A stretch of DNA of 6,154 bases from Bacillota bacterium (GTDB lineage: Bacteria; Bacillota; Sulfobacillia; JAJZYS01; JAJYTV01). Positions 1 to 5,347 of this stretch are shown in pieces (the stretch's first letter is position 1; every line of letters starts with the position of its first letter). Location of the stretch: positions 1-6,154 of the forward strand of contig JAJYTV010000125.1 of the NCBI GenBank assembly GCA_021792885.1. The letters run 5' to 3'. A model generated the notes under the pieces. It made no database searches and was not told the DNA's origin. It saw nothing but the letters and a program-made list of their open reading frames with translations. Both the position numbers and the translations under genes were made by a program.

Positions 1-52
1 AGATAGCCAGGACAAGATCGGTCCAATCCTGCCAAGACGTCCAACTGCGCAT
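1..52 (-). CDS. Partial SPW-repeat-like membrane protein (N-terminus only)
   Basis: Only the first 17 codons lie in the window; the gene runs off the left edge. The visible peptide is MRSWTSWQDWTDLVLAI. The Trp-rich start followed by a hydrophobic stretch (W-x-D-W-x-D-L-V-L-A) resembles the opening of SPW-repeat proteins, small bacterial membrane proteins of unknown function. The ATG at 52-50 was chosen because GGGAGG (66-61 on the minus strand) lies 8 nt upstream. An upstream ATG at 84-82 opens another frame whose product resembles nothing and has no Shine-Dalgarno site. A promoter and a TetR-like palindrome lie just upstream. The identification rests on very few residues, so any small Trp-rich membrane protein remains possible. 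Confidence 0.4.
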   Translation of the reverse strand, partial: MRSWTSWQDWTDLVLAI

Positions 53-88
53 ATCCGCAGCCTCCCAGCAGACGCTGCGCTCATTTGA

Positions 89-100
89 TTGACCGGTCAA
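89..100. promoter_or_regulatory. Perfect 12-bp palindrome, TetR-type operator candidate
   Basis: TTGACCGGTCAA is its own reverse complement over all 12 bases. The TGAC-n2-GTCA layout is common among operators of TetR/AcrR-family repressors. It sits between the predicted -10 of the leftward promoter (110-115) and the start codon at 52, near the expected transcription start, where a bound repressor would block transcription. No regulator gene is visible, so the binding protein is unknown and may be encoded beyond the left edge. Confidence 0.5.
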
Positions 101-107
101 CCTACTC

Positions 108-136
108 CCAATATAGCGCGTTCTCCTACCTGTCAA
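108..136 (-). promoter_or_regulatory. Leftward sigma70-type promoter for the partial gene at 1-52
   Basis: On the minus strand there is a perfect -35 hexamer TTGACA (136-131). The best -10 is TATATT (115-110), which leaves a short spacer of 15 bp. TATTGG (113-108) has a 17-bp spacer but a weaker match. The predicted start falls around 100-104, directly on the TTGACCGGTCAA palindrome. The perfect -35 is the main support; the spacing is the weak point. Confidence 0.45.
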
Positions 137-189
137 GAGGCCGGGGCGCCACGGCTCGCCTGGTCCACAGGGTGCCGCGCAGAACGGGG

Positions 190-813
190 TCAGACCGCTG
201 CGGGATGCCCAGCGCATGGACGACACAGGACATGGCCGCCCCTCGTGACGGCATCGTGCTCGAAGACATACTCACCACAGCTCGCGCACCGGATCCTGGC
301 CGGGTTCGCCACCTCCGGGGTGAAGTGGACGACGGAAAACCTCTCGAAGGAAAAGAGCTCTTCCGCACTCTTGCGCGCCACGCGCCCGACGGTGTCTGCA
401 ATGGCTGCGCGCGACACCGCCGACGCCTGCTTGCCCTGCCGCCGTTCCGCGGCATAGTCCGCCTGCGCCAGTTCGTCGCAGACTTCCGGCCGCAGCGCGA
501 TACGTACCGCGACAGCGCCCGGTTGCGCCAGAACAGCTGCCACCTTGCCGAAGTCCAGGCGGCGCAGGGTCCCCTTTCCAGCCGTGCATCCCGTCGCCGC
601 CTGCAGTCCGCCCTCGAAGCAGGACTGGGCCCTCAACGCCTCGCCGCCGAGTTCCGTGAAGAGAAAGAGACCCTGGTCGCGTTCGCGTTCCACCCCGAGA
701 CGGCTCAATGCCTCCTGCCCCATGCGCCAGCCAACGACGAGAAACGGGCAGAGGTGCCCATGAAACTCCACGAGCCAATCCGGCACGACCTTCTGATCCT
801 TCTGATCATCCAT
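190..813 (-). CDS. FmdE-family protein with C-terminal zinc ribbon
   Basis: A 207-residue protein matching the FmdE family, named for a gene next to molybdenum formylmethanofuran dehydrogenase in methanogens; its biochemical role is not settled. Visible signatures are HGHLCPFLVVGWRMG (18-32, with H18, H20 and C22), C65, and GCTAGKG (75-81, with C76), corresponding to the family's conserved His/Cys metal-site region. The C-terminus carries a four-Cys zinc ribbon: C176, C179, C197, C200. The ATG at 813 was chosen because AAGGGAG lies 7 nt upstream (827-821); a GTG two codons earlier abuts that site. The gene is divergent from the TDT transporter across 126 bp. No formylmethanofuran or molybdopterin genes are nearby, so the family name should not be read as methanogenesis. 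A metal-binding or redox accessory role is inference. Confidence 0.85.
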   Translation of the reverse strand: MDDQKDQKVVPDWLVEFHGHLCPFLVVGWRMGQEALSRLGVERERDQGLFLFTELGGEALRAQSCFEGGLQAATGCTAGKGTLRRLDFGKVAAVLAQPGAVAVRIALRPEVCDELAQADYAAERRQGKQASAVSRAAIADTVGRVARKSAEELFSFERFSVVHFTPEVANPARIRCASCGEYVFEHDAVTRGGHVLCRPCAGHPAAV

Positions 814-820
814 GCCCACA

Positions 821-827
821 CTCCCTT
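821..827 (-). promoter_or_regulatory. Shine-Dalgarno site fixing the FmdE-family start
   Basis: AAGGGAG on the minus strand, 7 nt before the ATG at 813. It excludes the long upstream extension of this frame, which runs antisense through the transporter gene, and the GTG at 819. Confidence 0.6.
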
Positions 828-863
828 TCCGGGACTTCGATCTGGGTACGTTCGAGGTGGTGG

Positions 864-893
864 TTGCGCTAACGCGGTGAGCGGCTCTAGAAT
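864..893 (+). promoter_or_regulatory. Candidate promoter of the TDT transporter
   Basis: TTGCGC (864-869) and TAGAAT (888-893) are separated by 18 bp. The -10 matches the sigma70 consensus at 5 of 6 positions and the -35 at 3 of 6. The predicted start is near 900, about 40 nt before the ATG at 940, and falls inside the inverted repeat at 895-922. On the opposite strand, TTGACT (918-913) could serve as a -35 for the FmdE-family gene, but no good -10 follows it. Confidence 0.4.
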
Positions 894-894
894 T

Positions 895-922
895 GATCTT
901 GATTGGGTGATCAGTCAAGATC
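895..922. promoter_or_regulatory. 8-bp inverted repeat over the TDT start point, operator candidate
   Basis: GATCTTGA (895-902) and TCAAGATC (915-922) are perfect inverted repeats separated by 12 nt. The spacer contains the 6-bp palindrome TGATCA (908-913). Overlap with the predicted transcription start suggests a repressor site. The inner half-sites TTGAT (899-903) and ATCAG (910-914) are spaced by 6, which loosely recalls Crp/Fnr-type sites. In RNA this would be a hairpin with a large loop and no U tract, so a terminator is unlikely. Confidence 0.45.
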
Positions 923-939
923 CGAGGAGGAGACAGTCG

Positions 940-2049
940 ATGCGCACGCCTTGGGTACGCCACTTTTCTCCCGCCTGGTTTGCGGCTGCGATGGGCACAG
1001 GCGGCCTTGCCGACGTCATCTATGCCTGGGGCGAGAACTTCCCGTGGGCGCGGGGTGTCGGCGTCGCCTTGGCCGTCGTCACGGCGCTGCTGTTCGTGGT
1101 GCTGCTGGTTCCGTGGATCTGGCGTTGGCTGGGGCACGGCGATGCCGCGCGCGGCGACCTCGACCACCCACTCCTCGGCAACTTCTACGTCACCATGCCG
1201 GTCGCGGCGATGATCGTGGCTCTCGACGCAGACGTTACGGCGGGCACGTGGCTTGGGCCGCAAACGCTCTATGTGGTCACCCTGGCGGGTTGGCTGATCG
1301 GCGTCGTCGGTGTGACGGCGCTTGCCATCTACATCGGCTTCACTCTGATGCGCCAGGATGGTCCGGCGCCGAGCTTCATCAACTTCTCGTGGCTTCTGAC
1401 CCCGGTGGCCGCCATCGTGATCCCGCTCCTGGGCAATCCGCTCACCGCCATGCTGCTCGGCCGCCACAGCGTCTGGGCGGGCACGGTGCATCTCGTCAAC
1501 TTGGCATTCTACGGCATGGGGCTCATGCTCTTCGTGCTCATGGCAGCGTTCGTGATCGGCAGGCTGCTCCAACACTCCATGCCGGGCGCCGAGGCTGCAC
1601 CGACGTTCTGGATCAGTCTCGGACCGATCGGCGTAGGCACGCTCGGACTGATGGGGCTAGCCGACGCGAGCCGTTCGCTGCATCTCGTGGCCTCCGTGGG
1701 GACGCTCGACATCCTGGCTGTTGCGCTTTGGGGCTTCGGCATCTGGGCGCTCGGCATCGCCATCGTGGTGACGATCCATCATGCGAGACGCGGCGGCATA
1801 CCGTTCTCGCTCTCGTTCTGGGCCTTCACCTTCCCATTGGCCGCATACGCCCTGAGCACGATGCGTATCGCCGCGTACCTCCATGCACCGGGGATCATCT
1901 GGTACGCGGGGCTCCTCAGCATTCTCCTGGTTGTCCTTTGGCTCTTCGCGGCGGCGGGAACGCTGACCGGGCTCTTCGTCGGCAGTCTCTTCTTGCCGCC
2001 ACCCCAGCCCTCTGCCGCCAAACTTCGCACCGTGACGAAGGCCGACTGA
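940..2049 (+). CDS. TDT/SLAC1-family (TehA/Mae1-like) anion or dicarboxylate transporter
   Basis: A 369-residue integral membrane protein. The N-terminal SPAWFAAAMGTGGL (10-23) is typical of the tellurite-resistance/dicarboxylate transporter (TDT) family, which includes TehA, yeast Mae1 and Ssu1, and plant SLAC1 channels. About ten hydrophobic segments are visible, roughly at 11-29, 38-62, 81-97, 108-137, 151-172, 183-210, 223-243, 247-280, 288-311 and 317-350, as the family expects. SFWAFTFPLAAYALS (292-306) resembles the conserved FPL segment of a late helix. The C-terminus is a short charged tail. The ATG at 940 was chosen because GAGGAGG (924-930) lies 9 nt upstream; the open frame extends left without homology. 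The substrate cannot be read from sequence: sulfite, malate, chloride and tellurite-related roles occur in the family. Proximity to ars genes may be chance. Confidence 0.85.
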   Translation: MRTPWVRHFSPAWFAAAMGTGGLADVIYAWGENFPWARGVGVALAVVTALLFVVLLVPWIWRWLGHGDAARGDLDHPLLGNFYVTMPVAAMIVALDADVTAGTWLGPQTLYVVTLAGWLIGVVGVTALAIYIGFTLMRQDGPAPSFINFSWLLTPVAAIVIPLLGNPLTAMLLGRHSVWAGTVHLVNLAFYGMGLMLFVLMAAFVIGRLLQHSMPGAEAAPTFWISLGPIGVGTLGLMGLADASRSLHLVASVGTLDILAVALWGFGIWALGIAIVVTIHHARRGGIPFSLSFWAFTFPLAAYALSTMRIAAYLHAPGIIWYAGLLSILLVVLWLFAAAGTLTGLFVGSLFLPPPQPSAAKLRTVTKAD

Positions 2050-2130
2050 CACGCAAAACCGTCCGCAACTCCAATGCGCCGGACCGGCGTCACGATGTCG
2101 CGCACAAGCTCATTCCCTGGAGGGGGCGCT
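2050..2130. other. Convergent intergenic gap between transporter and osmC-like gene
   Basis: This 81-bp gap separates the 3' ends of two convergent genes. I see no gene in it. It holds two GC-rich inverted repeats, described separately, that could stop or insulate transcription from both sides. Confidence 0.6.
2076..2090 (+). terminator. Compact hairpin downstream of the TDT gene
   Basis: GCGCCG (2076-2081) pairs with CGGCGT (2085-2090) across the triloop GAC, using one terminal G-U pair. There is no following T tract, so it is at best a weak or Rho-assisted terminator or an RNA 3'-end stabiliser. Confidence 0.3.
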
Positions 2131-2144
2131 TCACAGGCGCTCCC
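2122..2144. terminator. Hairpin shared by convergent 3' ends
   Basis: GGGGGCGC (2122-2129) and GCGCTCCC (2137-2144) form an 8-bp stem with one G-U pair in plus-strand RNA and a 7-nt loop. In minus-strand RNA the same position is an A-C mismatch, so it is stronger for the transporter transcript. It overlaps the stop codon of the osmC-like gene (2133-2131). No T tract follows on either side, which limits confidence. Confidence 0.4.
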
Positions 2145-2541
2145 AGCGTCCGGTGATCGGCACCGCCATCGACAATGTCTGAAAGACTGTGCTGTTCGCT
2201 CGCGCGAGTTCCTCCACGCGCTCCAGGCGTTCGTCCGTGGCCTCCGAGGCTATCCGCAGGACATAGCGGATTTGCCTCAGCGTAGGGGGCTTGTCTTGCC
2301 TTTCCCCTTCCACCTCGACCGTGGCAGCCGCTATGGGTACCCGCGAGAGCTGTGCCACAAAGTCGAGGGCCGTCAGCAGGCAGTCCCCCACCGCTGAGAG
2401 CAGGGTCTCCACTGGATTGACTCCCGCCTGCGCGTCGGCACGGCGCGCCCCCAACGTCAGGGAGAAGTCGCGCACCGTCAACCGCGCATGCGCCTCGTCG
2501 ATCCGCTCGACCTCCACCTTGTACGTCTGCGTTCTCCCCAA
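2131..2541 (-). CDS. OsmC-like protein lacking the second conserved Cys, last gene of the ars operon
   Basis: About 136 residues, normal for the OsmC/Ohr superfamily of small dimeric thiol proteins, whose best-known members reduce organic hydroperoxides with two cysteines. NPVETLLSAVGDCLLTAL (42-59) carries the first conserved Cys (C54). The second site, normally C-P/T-V, reads S117-T118-V119 in ANSTVFQTL, so the usual Cys pair is broken. Peroxidase activity by the standard mechanism is therefore doubtful; a one-Cys thiol or metalloid-binding role is possible. The gene starts 12 nt after the arsA2 stop. The start is uncertain: the TTG at 2541 fits the domain, but GGGGAGG (2548-2542) directly abuts it. 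The next in-frame option, a GTG at 2517, is 16 nt from a second GGGGAG. Translational coupling to arsA2 may help initiation. Confidence 0.8.
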   Translation of the reverse strand: MGRTQTYKVEVERIDEAHARLTVRDFSLTLGARRADAQAGVNPVETLLSAVGDCLLTALDFVAQLSRVPIAAATVEVEGERQDKPPTLRQIRYVLRIASEATDERLERVEELARANSTVFQTLSMAVPITGRWERL

Positions 2542-2553
2542 CCTCCCCGATGG

Positions 2554-3477
2554 TCAGCGAGCGTTCGGGCGAAGGTCGACGGGACTCGCCGCCTCCCTGC
2601 CGCCGAATGCCTCACCCGCCGCGCGTAGCACCGCCTGGACCCCAATGACGTCCCGCTCTTGCAGGTGCACCGGACGCACCTCGGCTCCGGGGAAGTCCGC
2701 CGGCACCTGCTGCAGGTAGCGTTTTTGCATCTCGTGGCGCTTGCGGAAGAGAGGGTGTACGCAGGCTTCCTCCGGGAGCACCTGGTTGACGAGCACGAGC
2801 GACGTCTTGAGACCGATCTCTCGCAGTTCAGCAGAGGCCCTTGCCGCCTCGGCGATCGGCGTAGCCTCCGGGTAGACGACGAAGGCGAACGTCGTACGGG
2901 CGGGATCGCGCAGGAGGGTGAGCGCTTCCTGCATGCGCCTTGCCTCCGCGTCCTCGTCGGCGCTCGTTGTTTCCTGACCGCCCAGGGCCTTCGCAGCGAT
3001 CTGCCGGCTGTAGCTGAGCGGCAGTTGCAAAAGCCGCAGCGTGTGCCCGGTTGGGGCGGTGTCGAAGACCACCGTCTGGTAGAGGTCCGTGAGGAGGTAA
3101 TCGAGGAAACGCCGGAAGACGGCCACCTCCTCGGTGCAGGGAGAATTCAACTCCTCCTCCATGCGCTGTACCGTATCAGAGCCATACCGCTCCCGTGCGT
3201 CGGAGAGCACCATGTCCTTGTAGCGGCGCGTCTCGTGACGCGGGTCGATGCGGGCGGCATCAAGTCCGGTGATGCCTGCGACGGGTCTCGGCTCGTCGCC
3301 CACCTCGCACTCAAGCACGCGGCCGATATGCGCGGCGGGGTCCGTGGTGACGAGGAGCGTGCGGCGGCCGTATAGGGCTTGGATGGCTGCGGCCGCGACG
3401 GCCATCGTCGTTTTCCCAACACCGCCCTTCCCTGCGAAGAACAGCCGCTCGGCCGCGTCAGTGGACGGCGTAGGCAT
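2554..3477 (-). CDS. arsA2: ArsA-type ATPase, second half-size subunit (C-half equivalent)
   Basis: A 307-residue ATPase equivalent to the A2 half of the two-domain E. coli ArsA, which energises arsenite export through ArsB at the inner membrane. The P-loop GKGGVGKT is at 16-23, the second nucleotide motif LLVTTDPA at 41-48 and the signature DTAPTGHT at 139-146. NSPCTEE (111-117) matches the region of E. coli ArsA Cys422, giving C114; H145 in DTAPTGHT corresponds to the metal-site His453. Two further cysteines, C57 and C239, are present. The ATG at 3477 follows GGTGG (3488-3484) by 6 nt. The gene overlaps the end of arsA1 by 20 bp in another frame, which suggests coupled translation and near-equal subunit amounts. 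Half-size ArsA pairs are known, for example in Alkaliphilus metalliredigens. Confidence 0.9.
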   Translation of the reverse strand: MPTPSTDAAERLFFAGKGGVGKTTMAVAAAAIQALYGRRTLLVTTDPAAHIGRVLECEVGDEPRPVAGITGLDAARIDPRHETRRYKDMVLSDARERYGSDTVQRMEEELNSPCTEEVAVFRRFLDYLLTDLYQTVVFDTAPTGHTLRLLQLPLSYSRQIAAKALGGQETTSADEDAEARRMQEALTLLRDPARTTFAFVVYPEATPIAEAARASAELREIGLKTSLVLVNQVLPEEACVHPLFRKRHEMQKRYLQQVPADFPGAEVRPVHLQERDVIGVQAVLRAAGEAFGGREAASPVDLRPNAR

Positions 3478-4336
3478 CGAGATCCACCCACCTTCCGAGC
3501 GTGCGCAGCATGGCGACGCCCTTCACTTCCCCGTCGAGCAGGGGCACCTCAAGCGTCCCTGCGGGGAAGGACGCGGAAATCTCCGCGATCTGCGCTAGCT
3601 GCATCGTGCGGCGAGAGGCGAAGAATGGGTGATCCGCGGCCTCTTCTGGGATGACGCCGTTGACGATCAGGTGCTGGTTACGGATGCCGAGCTCCTTCAG
3701 TTCCGCCGAGGCTCTCAGGGTCTCCGCCACCGATGTTCGCTCGGGCTGCGCGATGAAGACGAAGTGCGTCGAAACGCCGTCCCGCAGCAGGGCCACCGCG
3801 CGGTCGTACTGCTCCTTTGAGGTCTGCAGCTGCTCCACGGGGCCGATGCAGGTCTGGCCCGACCCCTGCGCGCTCTCTTCGATGTGCGCGGACCAGGCGG
3901 AGGGCAGTTCGAGCAGGCGCAGCGTGTGACCCGTTGGCGCGGTGTCGAAGACGATGACGTCGTACTGCTCATGGAACATGGAGGCAACGAACTCGTCGAA
4001 GCCGGCGATCTCCACTGTACAGGGACCACTCATCTGCTCATCCATCGTGCGCAGCATTTCGTCCGGCAGGAACCCTTTGAGTGGAGCGAGCGCCTTGTCG
4101 CGATAGATGCGCGCGGCCTCCTCCGCGTCGATTTCCTGTCCGTCGAGTCCAGGGACGGATGCGATCGGCACAGGACGCGGCCCAATCGCTTGTTCAAAGA
4201 CATCCCCGAGGTTTGACGCCGGGTCCGTCGTCACGAGCAGCGTGCGAAGGCCACTGTCCGCAAGCCGCACCGCCGTAGCAGAAGCGAGGGACGTCTTCCC
4301 GACGCCCCCCTTTCCGGAGAAGAACAGGTAACGCAT
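3458..4336 (-). CDS. arsA1: ArsA-type ATPase, first half-size subunit (N-half equivalent)
   Basis: A 292-residue ATPase equivalent to the A1 half of E. coli ArsA. The P-loop GKGGVGKT is at 8-15, LLVTTDPASN at 33-42 and DTAPTGHT at 131-138. Both A1 metal-site cysteines have counterparts: C106 in SGPCTVEI (like Cys113) and C163 in TCIGP (like Cys172). H137 matches His148. With C114 of the partner subunit, the whole three-Cys site could form only in an A1-A2 complex. The ATG at 4336 has GAGGAAG (4351-4345) 8 nt upstream, embedded in the arsD stop region; arsD ends 13 nt before. No linker or second domain follows: the frame stops after DAYAVH, while arsA2 has already begun in a different frame. 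ArsA/Get3-like function is certain at family level; the pairing with arsA2 is inference. Confidence 0.92.
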   Translation of the reverse strand: MRYLFFSGKGGVGKTSLASATAVRLADSGLRTLLVTTDPASNLGDVFEQAIGPRPVPIASVPGLDGQEIDAEEAARIYRDKALAPLKGFLPDEMLRTMDEQMSGPCTVEIAGFDEFVASMFHEQYDVIVFDTAPTGHTLRLLELPSAWSAHIEESAQGSGQTCIGPVEQLQTSKEQYDRAVALLRDGVSTHFVFIAQPERTSVAETLRASAELKELGIRNQHLIVNGVIPEEAADHPFFASRRTMQLAQIAEISASFPAGTLEVPLLDGEVKGVAMLRTLGRWVDLDAYAVH

Positions 4337-4349
4337 GTGACCGACTTCC

Positions 4350-4658
4350 TCACGTCGTGATCTGCAGGGCCTCGCGCAGTTCTTCGTACGTCGGGTAACG
4401 TCCCGTAAACTGGAGGTCGCCGTCGACGGCGATCATGGGAAGCGAGCCTGTGCCCTGGGAGAGAAGCCTCCGGTAGACCTCTTCGTTGCCGAGGAACGAC
4501 TGCGGGTCACGGCTCAGCTGGTGCCGTGAAACCTCGACGCCCTCCTCGCGCAACCTCTCTAGCGCGTCCTCGATACGGATCAGCGCCTCGTCCGGCGCAG
4601 GGCCGCAAAGGCCCGTCGAGCAGCACATCTCGGGATCGAACACGTCCACTCTCATCAT
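4350..4658 (-). CDS. arsD: ArsD arsenic metallochaperone
   Basis: A 102-residue thioredoxin-fold chaperone that delivers As(III) to ArsA and can act as a weak repressor. Counting from the ATG at 4658, the metal-site cysteines fall at positions 12, 13 and 18 (FDPEMCCSTGLC), exactly as in the E. coli plasmid R773 protein. DEALIRIEDALERL and a later SLPMIAVDGDLQFTGRYP (in the last third) fit the family. The C-terminal vicinal Cys pairs of R773 ArsD, which are not needed for chaperone activity, are absent. ATGs at 4664, 4658 and 4655 are all in frame. GAGGAG (4670-4665) directly touches the first and lies 6 nt before the second, so 4658 was chosen. The gene sits between the CMD-like gene (10-nt gap) and arsA1. 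Confidence 0.93.
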   Translation of the reverse strand: MMRVDVFDPEMCCSTGLCGPAPDEALIRIEDALERLREEGVEVSRHQLSRDPQSFLGNEEVYRRLLSQGTGSLPMIAVDGDLQFTGRYPTYEELREALQITT

Positions 4659-4668
4659 CGACATCTCC

Positions 4669-4944
4669 TCAGCAGTTGCACCCTTCGCCGCAGCCGCAAC
4701 CAGGGCCGTCGCCGCCGACCGCGATCAGCTTGATCGCCTCTCCCCGTTCAAGCTTCGCCGCGAGGTCGTCGATATTCGTCACCGCCTGCAGGCGCACAGC
4801 GCGCGCGATCTGCACCGCCGTCTGGATCTCGCGGCTGTCCGCCCCTTCCTTGCGTGCGGCCCCCACGTGGTACTCAAGGCAGCTGTCGCACCCCGCCGCA
4901 ACCGATGCCGCGATCCCGATCAGTTCCTTCACCTTAGTGTCCAT
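4669..4944 (-). CDS. AhpD/CMD-family thiol protein with four-Cys C-terminal tail
   Basis: A 91-residue protein of the carboxymuconolactone decarboxylase/AhpD superfamily. It has the complete AhpD-type motif E7-x11-C19-D-S-C22-x3-H26, the dithiol and proton-relay site used by AhpD-like disulfide reductases. The fold region spans about residues 1-75. It ends in GPGCGCGEGCNC, giving C83, C85, C89 and C91, a CxCx3CxC cluster outside the usual domain that could bind As(III) or another soft metal. The ATG at 4944 was chosen because GGGGGAG (4960-4954) is 9 nt upstream; a TTG at 4965 would place that site inside the gene. It overlaps the arsR stop by 11 bp and precedes arsD by 10 nt, so it is surely co-transcribed. 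A redox partner or metalloid-handling role is inferred from motif and position only. Confidence 0.85.
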   Translation of the reverse strand: MDTKVKELIGIAASVAAGCDSCLEYHVGAARKEGADSREIQTAVQIARAVRLQAVTNIDDLAAKLERGEAIKLIAVGGDGPGCGCGEGCNC

Positions 4945-5329
4945 TGGCCATTGCTCCCCCTTCAAATGTCTCTGCCTTCTCCGCCCGATCTGCTGCCAAA
5001 GGCCGCACGACGGCGCAGGTCGAGTCGACCTGGTTTGCCATCAGCCACGCCTCGTCGTCCGCATCACGTGGCAAGGTCGCCACGATCTCCTTGAGGATCG
5101 GCGGCAGATCTTCGCGGATGGCATAGTACGTCCAGTACTTTTGGCGCCGTTCACTGACAAGGCCGGCCTGCTTGAGCCTTCTCAGGTGCTGCGAGACTGC
5201 CGGTTGGCTGACTGGCAGCCTTCCGACGAGTTCGCACACGCACGCCTCGCGCACGCGCAGGAGCGCCAGGATGCGCAAGCGGACCGAATCGCCCAATACC
5301 CGGTAGAGTTCCGCCTCGCTCTCGTACAG
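4934..5329 (-). CDS. arsR: ArsR/SmtB-family As(III)-responsive repressor
   Basis: About 131 residues with a winged-helix DNA-binding domain that would repress the divergent ars promoters until As(III) or Sb(III) binds. LGDSVRLRILALL (12-24) is the typical first part, EACVCELV (28-35) holds the sensor cysteines C30 and C32, like Cys32/Cys34 of R773 ArsR, and VSQPAVSQHLRRLKQAGLV is the recognition helix region. The start is unusual. The only ATG/GTG/TTG start in frame before the domain is a TTG at 5296, which would delete helix 1 and has no Shine-Dalgarno site. In-frame coding reaches back to a CTG at 5329, 7 nt after GAGG (5340-5337), so this CTG is chosen. A missing C near 5330 would instead join an ATG at 5334. 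The gene overlaps the CMD-like gene by 11 bp. Confidence 0.9.
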   Translation of the reverse strand: MYESEAELYRVLGDSVRLRILALLRVREACVCELVGRLPVSQPAVSQHLRRLKQAGLVSERRQKYWTYYAIREDLPPILKEIVATLPRDADDEAWLMANQVDSTCAVVRPLAADRAEKAETFEGGAMANGH

Positions 5330-5336
5330 GTCATCA

Positions 5337-5340
5337 CCTC
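5337..5340 (-). promoter_or_regulatory. Shine-Dalgarno site deciding the arsR start
   Basis: GAGG within GAGGTGATGAC on the minus strand, 7 nt before the CTG at 5329. It is 2 nt from the out-of-frame ATG at 5334 and 40 nt from the TTG at 5296, so spacing favours the CTG. Confidence 0.5.
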
Positions 5341-5347
5341 ATCGTTA

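Noticed and set aside
896..922. Inverted repeat as an intrinsic terminator
   Set aside because: The loop is large, there is no T tract, and it lies upstream of a gene on top of a predicted start point.
85..939. Long in-frame N-terminal extension of the transporter frame
   Set aside because: It has no homology-like content, runs antisense to the FmdE-family gene, and a strong Shine-Dalgarno site precedes the ATG at 940, where the family N-terminus begins.
814..1575. N-terminal extension of the FmdE-family frame on the minus strand
   Set aside because: It is Arg/His-rich antisense to the transporter, typical of a GC-rich shadow frame; the Shine-Dalgarno site at 821-827 fixes the start at 813.
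903..2156. 417-codon plus-strand open frame overlapping the transporter
   Set aside because: Its translation is Arg/His/Pro-rich with no domain pattern, and it is a +2-frame shadow of the membrane protein.
2659..3375. 238-codon plus-strand open frame opposite arsA2
   Set aside because: It is antisense to clear P-loop ATPase coding and shows no motif or ribosome site.
3458..3477. Programmed frameshift making a fused full-length ArsA
   Set aside because: arsA2 has its own ATG with GGTGG 6 nt upstream and a complete N-terminal P-loop, and I see no slippery heptamer at the overlap; independent translation is simpler.
4486..5094. 202-codon plus-strand open frame across arsD, the CMD-like gene and arsR
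   Set aside because: It crosses three well-supported genes on the other strand and has low-complexity composition.
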